This document shows, piece after piece, positions 8,682 to 18,048 of a stretch of DNA of 64,000 nucleotides. Below the pieces are notes generated by a model. It was not told the origin of the DNA and did not search any database. It saw only the letters and a program-made list of their open reading frames with translations. A program made the translations under genes and the position numbers. How positions within the stretch are numbered: position 1 is the first letter of the stretch; the number at the start of each line of letters is the position of its first letter. This stretch comes from Caulobacteraceae bacterium UBA3198 (GTDB lineage Bacteria > Pseudomonadota > Alphaproteobacteria > Caulobacterales > Caulobacteraceae). The stretch covers positions 248,001-312,000 of the forward strand of contig DEWY01000006.1 in NCBI GenBank assembly GCA_002363865.1, given 5' to 3'.

Positions 8682-8708
8682 GGCCCGGCCCCCGAAGGGA
8701 GCCGGGCC
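8682..8708 (-). terminator. Intercistronic hairpin between TonB receptor and MFS genes
   Basis: Perfect 8-bp stem GGCCCGGC/GCCGGGCC just past the receptor stop. A T-rich patch follows on the minus strand before the MFS start. It could act as a partial terminator or as a stabiliser of the receptor mRNA, giving more receptor than transporter. Confidence 0.5.
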
Positions 8709-8719
8709 GCTAAGCTCTA

Positions 8720-10933
8720 CTAGAACTTCGCTTCGAGGGAGAGGGTCACGGTCTGCGGCGGCCCGTAATAGGCCGTCACGGAGTTGGCGAAGAGGCCGCC
8801 AGGGAAGTTGTAGCCCCCGATGCGGTAGGTCTCGTCCCCCAGGTTCTTGCCGTGCAGGCCCACCCGGTAGCGCTCGCTCTCCGAGGTCCACACCAGGCTG
8901 GCGTCATAGAGCCAGTAGGCGCCCTGATCGAGCCTCGACGGGATCTCGAACATGGAGAAGGACGAGCGGTAGGAGGCAGACGGGATGAAGCTGATCTTGC
9001 CCTTGTCGCCCAGGTCGCGCTGGTAGGTCAGGCTGAAGGCGCCGGTCCATTCCGGGGTGTTCTGGAACACCCGGCTGTCGGCGAAGTCCTCCACCACGCC
9101 GGTGAGCGGGTTGAGCGCCCGGTACTCGTCGAACTCGGCCTTGATGTAGCCGAGGGCGAAGTTGGCGCTCAGGTCCGGGGTCAGATAGGCGACCCCTTCG
9201 ACCTCGGCGCCCGACATGTGAGACTCGCCCACATTGAGCACCTGGCTGGCGATGGAGGCGCCCACCGGGGTCTGCAGGGTGACCTGCTGGTCCTGATACT
9301 GGGCGTAGAAGACCGCGGTGTTCAGGCTCAGGCGCCGGTCGAAGAAGTAGCCCTTCAGACCCGCCTCATAGGAGTCCACCGTCTCGGGCGCATAGCCGTC
9401 CCGGGAGGTGGGGGTGAGGATGGCGTCGGCGCGCATGTCGAAGCCGCCGGACTTGAAGCCCTGGCTGTAGGAGGCGTAGCCCGTCAGCTCGGAGCCAAAG
9501 TCGTAGCTGGCGCTGACCCGGGGGGTGAACTTCTCGTAGCTGTCGGTGCTGGTGAAGTCTGACCGCACCAGACCCGGGACGGCCAGCGGATTGCCGAACA
9601 GGGGCGAACGGATGCCCGTAAAGTTCTGGCGATAGACCACGCCGGTCTTTTCATCCCGGGTGTAGCGGCCGCCCACCGACAGGGTCAGGGCCTCGGTCAG
9701 ATCAAAGCTCACATCAGCGAAGGCCGACCAGCTTTCGGTGTCCACATGGCCGGCCGTGGCGATGGTGAGCGCCGCCTGGCTCAGCACCGTGTCGAAGGCG
9801 CCGGCCGCCGTAGCGTTCAGATAGAACAGGCCGCCCACCGCCTGCACCCGGTCGCCCGAATAGAGCAGCTGCAGCTCCTGGGTGAACTGGTGGTCGCTGT
9901 AGCGGGCCGGGATGTCCAGATAGGGCGCTGGCAGGGTGTCGAAATCGATCTCGCCGGCGGTCTCGCCGGCGCGATAGGCCGAGATCGACTTGAAGGTCAG
10001 GGAGTCGCTGGCCGACCATTCGCCCAGCAGCGAGACGCCGCGGCTCTCCACCTGGTTCTTGTCGCCGGCGCCAGCCCGGGTGTCATAGACATTGGGCAGG
10101 ACCTCACCGCCGGGGATCGGCTGATTGGCGATGTTGAAGGCGGCCACTTCACGGTGGCCGTGGCGAGGGTTGGACCGGTCGGTGACGATGTCGCCGGCCA
10201 GACGGAAGAAGAGGTCAGGCGTCGGCGAAAATTCCACCGTGGCCCGGGCCGCCGCCACGTCCTTGTTGTAGTGCTCGGCCCCGGTGGTCAGGTTGCTCCC
10301 ATAACCGTCCCGGTCGAAGCTGGCCCAGGTCAGGCCCACGCCAAGGGTGTCGCTGACCATGCCCTTGGCCGAACCGATGAAGTCGCGCTGGTTATAGGAG
10401 CCGAGCTGGCCCTTGAACCGCATCTCCGGCTCGCCATCGATCTTGGCGGTCACATACTTGATCGCCCCGCCGATGGTGTTGCGGCCATAGAGGGTGCCCT
10501 GGGGCCCGCGCAGGACCTCCATCCGCTCGATGTCGAAGATGTCGAGAACCGCGCCCTGCGGGCGAGCGATGTAGACGTCGTCCACATAGAGGCCGACCCC
10601 GGGCTCGAAGCCCCACAGGGGATCCTGCTGGCCGACCCCGCGGATGAAGGAGATCAGGGTGGAGTTGGAGCCCCGGGCCACCTGGACGGTGAGGTTGGGG
10701 GTCGATTGCTGCAGGGTGGTGATGTCGGCCGCGCCGGTGGCCTCCAGGCGCTCGGCGGTGACGGCTGTGACGGCGACGGGCACGTCCTTGAGGGATTCCT
10801 CGCGCCGGCGGGCGGTGACCACCAGTTCTTCGACCACCGAAACCCCTTGCGCGGGGGCCTGGGCGGCGGCGGCGCCTGGAATGGCCGCCATCGCCGCGCT
10901 CGCCAGGAGCGCAGCCTTCAAGATGGAATTCAT
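8720..10933 (-). CDS. TonB-dependent outer membrane receptor
   Basis: A 737-residue receptor. The signal peptide covers roughly residues 1-25 (cleavage after AAAAQ). VEELVVTARRREE is the TonB box, followed by the plug domain with the ERMEVLRGPQGTLYGRNTIG motif around residues 130-150. The rest is a beta-barrel ending in LSLEAKF with the C-terminal Phe needed for barrel insertion. It moves a large or scarce solute into the periplasm using TonB energy. The SLKDVPVAV start of the plug is typical of the large Caulobacterales/Sphingomonadales receptor group, whose ligands are often plant-derived or aromatic. A TetR gene lies upstream and an MFS gene downstream. Confidence 0.92.
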   Translation of the reverse strand: MNSILKAALLASAAMAAIPGAAAAQAPAQGVSVVEELVVTARRREESLKDVPVAVTAVTAERLEATGAADITTLQQSTPNLTVQVARGSNSTLISFIRGVGQQDPLWGFEPGVGLYVDDVYIARPQGAVLDIFDIERMEVLRGPQGTLYGRNTIGGAIKYVTAKIDGEPEMRFKGQLGSYNQRDFIGSAKGMVSDTLGVGLTWASFDRDGYGSNLTTGAEHYNKDVAAARATVEFSPTPDLFFRLAGDIVTDRSNPRHGHREVAAFNIANQPIPGGEVLPNVYDTRAGAGDKNQVESRGVSLLGEWSASDSLTFKSISAYRAGETAGEIDFDTLPAPYLDIPARYSDHQFTQELQLLYSGDRVQAVGGLFYLNATAAGAFDTVLSQAALTIATAGHVDTESWSAFADVSFDLTEALTLSVGGRYTRDEKTGVVYRQNFTGIRSPLFGNPLAVPGLVRSDFTSTDSYEKFTPRVSASYDFGSELTGYASYSQGFKSGGFDMRADAILTPTSRDGYAPETVDSYEAGLKGYFFDRRLSLNTAVFYAQYQDQQVTLQTPVGASIASQVLNVGESHMSGAEVEGVAYLTPDLSANFALGYIKAEFDEYRALNPLTGVVEDFADSRVFQNTPEWTGAFSLTYQRDLGDKGKISFIPSASYRSSFSMFEIPSRLDQGAYWLYDASLVWTSESERYRVGLHGKNLGDETYRIGGYNFPGGLFANSVTAYYGPPQTVTLSLEAKF

Positions 10934-10981
10934 TTTATCCTCCCCAACGCGCCGCTTTGTGAGGTGCGACGTCGCATAAAC

Positions 10982-10995
10982 TCACCATCTGGTGA
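10982..10995. promoter_or_regulatory. Palindromic operator-like site upstream of the TonB receptor
   Basis: TCACCA-TC-TGGTGA is a perfect palindrome 49 bases upstream of the receptor start. A half site, TTGGTGAATTTT, recurs near 11073-11084. Position between a TetR gene and the receptor suggests it is that regulator's operator (inference). Confidence 0.45.
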
Positions 10996-11109
10996 ATTAG
11001 CGTCGAGTGTGCCTGCAACCGGGGCCATTGCGCCAGGGCTCAGTTTGGCCGGGCCGCCGATTTTTTGGCCAGTTGGTGAATTTTCGCAACACCCGCCGCG
11101 GCCCCGCCC

Positions 11110-11802
11110 TCAGGCTCGGCGACGGACGACGCTTTCGAGGCCCGCGGCGCAATAGGCGAACAGGCGCTCGCGCACCGCCTGCAGGTCGGACGAGCGGCAC
11201 AGGCCATCGGACAACTGGTCGATGCGCCCGGTCTCCGACAGGGCCAGCATCATCGCCCCGGTGAGAAACTGGTAGCACCAGTAGAGGTCGTCGATCTCGG
11301 CCTCGGGCAATGCGGCCTTCAAAGTGTCGATCAGCCGGTGGACGACGGGATCGAAGAAGCGGTGCATGGTCTCGCCGCCCCAGGCCGGGGTGTTGTTCAC
11401 CAGGGCGACCAGCCGGAAATAGTTCTTCCAGCCCGGGTCCTGGGTCAGGGACCGGTCCAGCAGCGGTCCGATAAAGGCCTCGATGACCCCTTCGACCTTC
11501 AGATCATGGGGATGGGCCGCCTGATAGGCGGCCATGGCCTCCAGCCGCTCACGGTTGAGGATCTCGGCCCGGCGGGCGAAGACCGCATCGAACAGCTCGC
11601 GCTTGGCGCCGAAATAGTAGTGGATCAGAGCGGTGTCGACGCCCGCCTCGGCGGCCACCTGGCGCACGGTGACGCCATAGAAGCCGTGCCGGGAAAACAG
11701 CTCCTCGGCGGCGTTCAGGATGGCTTCGCGCAGATCTGGACCCTGGCCCTTGGGCCTGCGCCCCCGGGTCGCCCCTGAGGCGGTTGCGGTTGATTTCCCC
11801 AT
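11110..11802 (-). CDS. TetR/AcrR family transcriptional regulator
   Basis: A 230-residue regulator. The N-terminal helix-turn-helix spans about residues 25-72: LREAILNAAEELFSRHGFYG, VTVRQVAAEAGVDTALIHYYF and the closing KRELFDAVF. A C-terminal ligand-binding domain with CerR/CecR-like length follows. I choose ATG 11802 because the longer frame begins at a TTG and adds a non-family leader. Two in-line minus-strand genes follow (TonB receptor, MFS), with a palindrome in between, so it most likely represses them until a ligand binds. Confidence 0.88.
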   Translation of the reverse strand: MGKSTATASGATRGRRPKGQGPDLREAILNAAEELFSRHGFYGVTVRQVAAEAGVDTALIHYYFGAKRELFDAVFARRAEILNRERLEAMAAYQAAHPHDLKVEGVIEAFIGPLLDRSLTQDPGWKNYFRLVALVNNTPAWGGETMHRFFDPVVHRLIDTLKAALPEAEIDDLYWCYQFLTGAMMLALSETGRIDQLSDGLCRSSDLQAVRERLFAYCAAGLESVVRRRA

Positions 11803-11872
11803 GATCGGCGCAGTGGAGGACGCCGGCGGCCTGAAGGTCAAGCGCCGGTGTGGAGAGGCCGCGCGAGGCGCC

Positions 11873-11962
11873 TTAGAAGGCGGCCGGCCGCGTGAGGGCG
11901 AACAGGCTGAGCACGCCAGCCAGGGCCATCAGGGCGGGAAGGACTTTGAACAGCTTGACCAT
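11873..11962 (-). CDS. Possible 29-residue single-helix membrane peptide
   Basis: A short frame from ATG 11962 to TAA 11875-11873. It begins MVKLFK, continues as an unbroken hydrophobic stretch of about 18 residues (VLPALMALAGVLSLFAL) and ends TRPAAF. Positive residues before the helix predict an inside N-terminus. No clear ribosome binding site precedes it, so translation is uncertain. It lies between the TetR gene and the groES promoter, where no other gene fits. The layout is protein-like rather than random, but I do not recognise a family. Confidence 0.4.
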   Translation of the reverse strand: MVKLFKVLPALMALAGVLSLFALTRPAAF

Positions 11963-12065
11963 AGGTCACAGATAGGCACGGCCATGGCGCCTATCCAGTT
12001 AAGCTTCCGACAGAATTCCTGACGGTCGCCCCAGGCCGCCTTAAGCGCCAATCGCCGCGGCGCAG

Positions 12066-12093
12066 CTTGACTCTCGGCCCCGCCCTTCCTAAT
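12066..12093 (+). promoter_or_regulatory. Candidate heat-shock promoter of groESL
   Basis: CTTGAC (12066-12071) and CCTAAT (12088-12093), 16 bases apart, sit just upstream of the CIRCE-like element. The CTTG start resembles sigma-32 promoters in alphaproteobacteria, which commonly drive groESL. The -10 match is moderate. Confidence 0.4.
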
Positions 12094-12104
12094 TCCAGGC
12101 CGCG

Positions 12105-12131
12105 TTAGCACTCAGGGTCGGCGGCTGCTAA
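12105..12131. promoter_or_regulatory. CIRCE element (HrcA operator), degenerate right arm
   Basis: TTAGCACTC (12105-12113), nine-base spacer, GGCTGCTAA (12123-12131). The left arm is the CIRCE consensus; the right arm differs from GAGTGCTAA at two positions. It lies 66 bases upstream of groES, the standard place. HrcA bound here represses groESL under non-stress conditions. The hrcA gene itself is not in the window. Confidence 0.85.
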
Positions 12132-12196
12132 TATGCGCCGACCGCGGGAGCTGGCCTCATCGCAATTCCAATAGTTCCGAATGGAGCAAGACCAAA

Positions 12197-12484
12197 ATGG
12201 CGTTTCGTCCTTTGGGAGACCGCGTCCTCGTGCGGCGTGTCGAGGAAGAACAGAAGACCAAGGGCGGGATCATCATTCCCGACACCGTGAAGGAAAAGCC
12301 GCAGGAAGGCGAAATCATCGCCGTGGGCCCCGGCGCCCGTGACGAGAGCGGCAAGGTCCAGCCCCTGGACGTCAAGACCGGCGATCGCATCCTGTTCGGC
12401 AAATGGTCGGGCACCGAGATCAAGCTCGAAGGCGAAGACCTGCTGATCATGAAGGAAAGCGACGTCCTGGGCGTCCTCGACTAA
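12197..12484 (+). CDS. groES: Co-chaperonin GroES (Hsp10)
   Basis: A 95-residue protein of normal family length. [19 protein letters not shown] opens the beta-barrel, the mobile loop [16 protein letters not shown] binds GroEL, and the roof loop follows with [11 protein letters not shown]. It caps the GroEL ring during folding in the cytoplasm. An operon with groEL starts 120 bp downstream. Control is predicted to be by HrcA at the CIRCE element and by a heat-shock sigma factor. The ribosome site is weak-looking (GGAGCAAG). Confidence 0.97.
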   Translation: MAFRPLGDRVLVRRVEEEQKTKGGIIIPDTVKEKPQEGEIIAVGPGARDESGKVQPLDVKTGDRILFGKWSGTEIKLEGEDLLIMKESDVLGVLD

Positions 12485-12562
12485 GACCCCGGCCCCTCGC
12501 CGACCAGCCCGCCCGCAAGGTCGGGCGCAAAGACATTCGGCCAAGGCGGGCCGCCCGGATGA

Positions 12563-14251
<1,689 letters not shown>

Positions 14252-14284
14252 GTCCAAGCCCACCCAAGCTTTCTCAAGACGAGA

Positions 14285-14316
14285 AGGGCGGAGCCTCACG
14301 GCTCCGCCCTTTTTCT
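14285..14316 (+). terminator. Intrinsic terminator of groESL
   Basis: AGGGCGGAGCC (14285-14295) pairs perfectly with GGCTCCGCCCT (14300-14310) around a four-base loop, followed by TTTTCTTT. Confidence 0.88.
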
Positions 14317-14362
14317 TTGGTCGGGCCGGCGGCATAGTCCCAACTCATTCGCGGGGACCATC

Positions 14363-15283
14363 TTGCCTGTTCCAGACTATGAAACACTGATGCTGCCGGT
14401 GCTGAAGCTCTTCGGCAGCGGCGCAGTGAGCAATGTCGGCGACTGCATTCCGCATCTCCGCCACGAGTTCTCGATCAGCGATGACGAGGCCAATGAGCTC
14501 ATTCCCAGTGGACGGATAACCGTCCTTCAGAGCCGGGCGCACTGGGCGAGAACTTACCTATCTAAGGCTGGTCTGCTGACCTCCCCGAAGCGAAACGCGC
14601 ACCAGATCACCGAGCGAGGTCGCCAACTCCTCGCCGAGAACCCCGTCAGGATCAACAACAAGGACCTCGATCGGTACGACGACTTCGCCCTCTGGCGCAC
14701 GCCAGCGACCAAGGGGCGATCTGAACCGGACGGCGAGGACAGAGCCCTTGCGATCGATGATCGCCAGACGCCAGAGGACGCGATCGAAGCCGCCGCCGCG
14801 ATCCTGGACTCAGCCCTCAGCGATGAACTGCTGAGCCTCCTGTTGGAAGTCACCCCGCAGCGGTTCGAGCGGATCATCTTGGATCTGCTGGCTGCCATGG
14901 GATACGGGGGCGGGCGAATCGAAAGCGGTTCGATGACGCCGATCACCGGGGATGGCGGCATTGATGGCGTCATCAATGAGGACGCTCTCGGGCTGGACGC
15001 GGTCTACATCCAGGCGAAGCGATATGCGCCCGGCAACAAGGTGAGTCGGCCAGACATTCAGCGGTTCATCGGCTCCTTAACAGGCGAAGGCGCAACGAAG
15101 GGCGTGTTTGTCACCACGTCGGACTTTTCCCGGGAAGCCAGAGAGTACATCCAAAAGGTCCAACACCGGGTCGTGCTGATCGACGGCCGGCGGCTCGCAT
15201 CCCTGATGATTGATCACGAGGTTGGGGTGAGAGCGCGCCGGACGGTTGTCGTCCGGAGCATCGACGAAGACTACTTCGCCTAA
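14363..15283 (+). CDS. Mrr-like restriction endonuclease (type IV, solitary)
   Basis: A 306-residue protein with the two-domain Mrr arrangement. Residues about 5-95 form a winged-helix Mrr N-terminal domain (ARTYLSKAGLL, then HQITERGRQLL). Residues 165-285 form a PD-(D/E)xK nuclease-like domain: FERIILDLLAAMGYGGG, catalytic Asp201 in GDGGIDG and Gln217-x-Lys219 in IQAKRY. Mrr enzymes cut DNA carrying foreign methylation. Start is a TTG with GGGGA upstream. Codon use is less GC-rich than neighbours and includes a TTA codon, suggesting transfer. It has no methylase partner, and its stop overlaps the next, convergent gene by four bases. Confidence 0.85.
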   Translation: MPVPDYETLMLPVLKLFGSGAVSNVGDCIPHLRHEFSISDDEANELIPSGRITVLQSRAHWARTYLSKAGLLTSPKRNAHQITERGRQLLAENPVRINNKDLDRYDDFALWRTPATKGRSEPDGEDRALAIDDRQTPEDAIEAAAAILDSALSDELLSLLLEVTPQRFERIILDLLAAMGYGGGRIESGSMTPITGDGGIDGVINEDALGLDAVYIQAKRYAPGNKVSRPDIQRFIGSLTGEGATKGVFVTTSDFSREAREYIQKVQHRVVLIDGRRLASLMIDHEVGVRARRTVVVRSIDEDYFA

Positions 15284-15639
15284 CCGCCCTTCGCCTCGTC
15301 GCGGATCAGCATGTGGCCGACCCAGCTGGTCAGGCCAGTGACGATGGCGGCCACCAGGCCCGGCCACAGGCCGTCCACCGTGAAGCCCTGCAGCATCACC
15401 GCCACCAGGCCGATCATGGCCGCGTTCAGCACCAGCAGGAACAGGCCGAGCGTCAGGAAGGTCAGCGGCAGGGTCAGGATGAACAGGATCGGCCGCAGCA
15501 CGGCGTTCACCAGCCCCAGCAGAACCGCAGCCAGGATCAGGCTGCCCATGTCGGTGAAGGACACGCCGGCCACCAGCATGGAAGACAGCCAAAGGCCAAT
15601 GGCGCCGAAAGTGGCGCGGACGATGAACTTGGCCAACAT
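15280..15639 (-). CDS. Phage holin family 4 (PF04020-like) four-helix membrane protein
   Basis: A 119-residue protein consisting of four hydrophobic segments. The sequence LILAAVLLGLVNAVLRPIL followed by LTLPLTFLTLGLFLLVLNAA is characteristic of the family named mycobacterial four-helix phage holin. Members are widespread chromosomal proteins and no prophage is present, so lysis is unlikely to be its role; the true function is unknown. The gene ends inside the stop codon of the Mrr gene (convergent overlap of four bases). GGAGGG lies just ahead of the ATG. Confidence 0.8.
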   Translation of the reverse strand: MLAKFIVRATFGAIGLWLSSMLVAGVSFTDMGSLILAAVLLGLVNAVLRPILFILTLPLTFLTLGLFLLVLNAAMIGLVAVMLQGFTVDGLWPGLVAAIVTGLTSWVGHMLIRDEAKGG

Positions 15640-15784
15640 AGGCCCTCCCCCGGAATGGACGGTCCTGGACCGTCAGTCAGGGAGGCATAGTCGCCGATGG
15701 CGCCGCTTCCGTCACCCCAGGACCCATTTCCGCCGCAACCGACGCCGATAGCGGGACCGTTGGGGGGCGAGACGGGAGATATCG

Positions 15785-16420
15785 ATGCAAAGACTGGTCC
15801 TGCTGACCCTGGCCGCCCTCTGGACAAGCGCCGCAGCCACCGCCTCAGCCGCTCCGCCTCCGGGTCCGCCCCCTGGCCGGGCCGCCCAAGGCGGCGGCAT
15901 GGAGATTTTCATCAGCCCGTCGGGCGAGCCGTTTCGCGGGGCCGGAGGCCTGGCCGCCTGGTTTGCGGGCGCCGACGCCGATGCGGACGGACTCGTGACC
16001 CTGGCTGAGTTCGAGGCTGACGCCGTCCGCATGTTCGGCCAATTGGACACCGACCAGAACGGCTCCATCGACGGTTTCGAGACTCAGGCCTATGAGCGGG
16101 AGATCGCCCCGGAGATCCGCAGCCTGGGCGGGGCGCGGCCGCCGCCCGGCGCAGGGCGCGGTCCTGGCGCGGAGGGCGAGCGGCCACGGCGGCCGATGTT
16201 GGGAATGGCGCGCGCCGCCCCGCCCGCGAGGCGGGAAGGCGCGGCGAGGTTTGGCCTGCTCAACGAACCCCATCCGGTGCGCGGCGCCGACGCGGACCTG
16301 TCCGGACGGGTCAGCCTGGAGGAGTGGCTCAAGGCCGCGGCCCGGCGCTTTGGGCTGCTGGATCAGGATGGCGACGGGGTTCTGACCGCGGACAGTCTGC
16401 CGCCGCGCCCAGGCGCCTGA
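15785..16420 (+). CDS. Secreted EF-hand calcium-binding protein
   Basis: A 211-residue protein with a signal peptide (residues 1 to about 22, ending ASA-A) and four EF-hand loops: DADADGLVTLAE (64-75), DTDQNGSIDGFE (88-99), DADLSGRVSLEE (169-180) and DQDGDGVLTADS (193-204). The last lacks the position-12 acidic residue, so it may bind poorly. A Pro/Arg/Gly-rich linker (about 116-155) joins the pairs. Periplasmic calcium binding is expected; its target is unknown. It is convergent with the next gene, with only four bases between the stops. Confidence 0.85.
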   Translation: MQRLVLLTLAALWTSAAATASAAPPPGPPPGRAAQGGGMEIFISPSGEPFRGAGGLAAWFAGADADADGLVTLAEFEADAVRMFGQLDTDQNGSIDGFETQAYEREIAPEIRSLGGARPPPGAGRGPGAEGERPRRPMLGMARAAPPARREGAARFGLLNEPHPVRGADADLSGRVSLEEWLKAAARRFGLLDQDGDGVLTADSLPPRPGA

Positions 16421-16424
16421 GCCC

Positions 16425-17261
16425 TCAGGCCCGGGCCAGGTCCACCTGGGGGATGGTTTCGGAGAGCCGGCCGCCGACGCGGATCGGCTCGACCCGGACC
16501 GCCAGACCCGTGGAATCGTCGGTCTCGACGAATACCCCGCAGACCGTGGCGGGGCCTTCGGCGGGCTTATAGCGGCCGCCGGAGATGCGGGTGGTGAAGC
16601 GCCGCAGGGGCTCTTCCTTCTGATTGCCGATCACGCTGTCATAGTCGGCGCAGGCCCCGGCGTCGGTCTGATAGGCGGTGCCGCCGGGCAGGATCTGACA
16701 GTCGGCCGTGGGAACGTGCGTATGGGTGCCCACCACCAGGCTCGCCCGGCCGTCGCAGAAATGGCCCATGGCCATCTTCTCGCTGGTGGCCTCGGCGTGC
16801 ATGTCCACAAGGACGGCGTCGGACACCATGCCGAGCGGCGCCCTCTCAAGCTCCCGGTCGACGGCGGCGAAGGGGTCGTCCAGGGAGTCCATATGGACCC
16901 GGCCCAGCAGGTTGATCACCAGGATGCGGCGGCCCGACTGGGTCTCGAACAGATTGGCCCCGCGGCCGGGCGCATCGGCCAGGACCGAATAGTTGAGCGG
17001 CCGGATCAGGCGGGGCTCGCGGACGATATAGGTCAGCGCCTCCTTCTGGTCCCAGGAGTGGTTACCCAGCGTCAGGCAGTCGGCGCCGGCGTCGAACAGC
17101 TCGCGGGCCGTGTTCTCGGTGATCCCGAAGCCGGCGGCGGCGTTCTCGGCGTTGATGACCACGAACTCGAGACCGAGCTGTCGGCGCAACATGGGCAGGT
17201 GGTCGGCGAGACCCTCGCGGCCGGACCGGCCGACGACATCTCCGAAAAAGGCGAAACGCAT
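16425..17261 (-). CDS. YmdB-like metallophosphoesterase (TIGR00282 family)
   Basis: A 278-residue enzyme, standard family length. Metal ligands are visible: Asp8 in FFGDVVG, Glu39-Asn40 in NAEN, Asn67-His68 in LGNHSWD, a His in DMHAEATSEK and the GTHTHVPTAD motif. The Bacillus member hydrolyses 2',3'-cyclic nucleotides (and weakly cAMP) and affects developmental decisions. The gene follows the 5-formyl-THF cyclo-ligase gene with a 9-bp gap, so the two form an operon; this pairing is common in alphaproteobacteria, but a functional link is not established. Confidence 0.9.
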   Translation of the reverse strand: MRFAFFGDVVGRSGREGLADHLPMLRRQLGLEFVVINAENAAAGFGITENTARELFDAGADCLTLGNHSWDQKEALTYIVREPRLIRPLNYSVLADAPGRGANLFETQSGRRILVINLLGRVHMDSLDDPFAAVDRELERAPLGMVSDAVLVDMHAEATSEKMAMGHFCDGRASLVVGTHTHVPTADCQILPGGTAYQTDAGACADYDSVIGNQKEEPLRRFTTRISGGRYKPAEGPATVCGVFVETDDSTGLAVRVEPIRVGGRLSETIPQVDLARA

Positions 17262-17270
17262 CAGATCATC

Positions 17271-17840
17271 CTAGCGGACTTCAATCAGCCCGGCTTCCGT
17301 CAATATGGCGTCCAGCCGCTGATCGTGCGGCTCGACGGGCAGGTCCTCAATCTCCTGGCCGGCATAGGCGTAACCCAGCAGGAACGGGCGGTGTTCGGCG
17401 CCCAACGCCGCGATCGCCCGGTCATAGACGCCGGCCCCCTGGCCCAGCCGCCCGCCCCGGCGATCAAAGGCCAGCAGGGGCACGATCAGGGCCATCGGCG
17501 CCACCTGCGGCTGGTCGGCGAGCGGGGCGGGAATTCCAAAGGCGTCCGGCGAAAGGGCCGCGCCCGGGGTCCAGGCGCGAAAGATCAGCGGCGCATCCCG
17601 GCTTAGAGCCGTCGGCAGGGCGAGGTTGACTCCGGCCTCAGCCAGGACCGCCATCAGCGGGGCCGGATCAAGCTCGGCCCCCTGGGCGATGTAACCCGCC
17701 ACCGGGCCGGCCCCCAGCCGCGCCAGAGGCGCATGGTCCGCAGCGCGGACGGCGGCTTGGCCATCGGCGGCCGCCAGCGTCCGGCGCACCCCTCGCATTG
17801 TCCGGCGCAGGAGGGTCTTTTGATGAGAGACAGGGTTCAC
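17271..17840 (-). CDS. 5-formyltetrahydrofolate cyclo-ligase
   Basis: A 189-residue enzyme that uses ATP to turn 5-formyl-THF into 5,10-methenyl-THF. Family marks are the N-terminal KTLLRRTMRGVRRTL helix, the GYIAQGAELDP strand, and the ATP/folate loop RGGRLGQGAGVYDR (family GGGYYDR-like). The frame stays open for another 160 bases upstream, but that stretch is unlike the family and can fold as an RNA. I therefore prefer GTG 17840, seven residues before the first conserved Lys; the choice is not backed by a strong ribosome site. Operon with the YmdB-like gene. Confidence 0.85.
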   Translation of the reverse strand: MNPVSHQKTLLRRTMRGVRRTLAAADGQAAVRAADHAPLARLGAGPVAGYIAQGAELDPAPLMAVLAEAGVNLALPTALSRDAPLIFRAWTPGAALSPDAFGIPAPLADQPQVAPMALIVPLLAFDRRGGRLGQGAGVYDRAIAALGAEHRPFLLGYAYAGQEIEDLPVEPHDQRLDAILTEAGLIEVR

Positions 17841-17998
17841 CGCCAGGCTCTTAGCTGAATCCGAGGCGCCTAGGGAAATTGTCGCGAACCCTTCGTGGTC
17901 GGCGCGTTCGGTGCTGAGGTCCTCGATCAGACCCAAGGCTTGTCCCTGGCGCATGGGCGAGCGCCCGAGCGCGGAGCTGCAAAGCGAAGGAATGCGCA
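17841..17998 (-). ncRNA. Candidate 6S-like RNA upstream of the cyclo-ligase gene
   Basis: Known context: 6S RNA often lies between zapA and the 5-formyl-THF cyclo-ligase gene. Here the non-coding stretch just before that gene can fold into one long interrupted hairpin. The outer arms are CGCCAGG/CCTGGCG (17945-17951 with 17841-17847). Next come CTTGG/CTAAG (17933-17937 with 17850-17854), then TCGAGG/CCTCGG (17921-17926 with 17861-17866), with internal loops between. The folded core is about 111 nt, shorter than usual 6S, and the 5' end is a guess. A covariance search with the Rfam 6S model would decide. Confidence 0.4.
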
Positions 17999-18048
17999 TG
18001 CAACCTTAGCGGAAGGCGCGCGTTTAGGTCGGCTGAATTGGGGGTGGG

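Noticed and set aside
15280..15639. Holin-like gene next to Mrr as evidence of a prophage
   Set aside because: No integrase, capsid, tail or lysin genes are nearby, and this holin-like family is widespread on chromosomes without phage.
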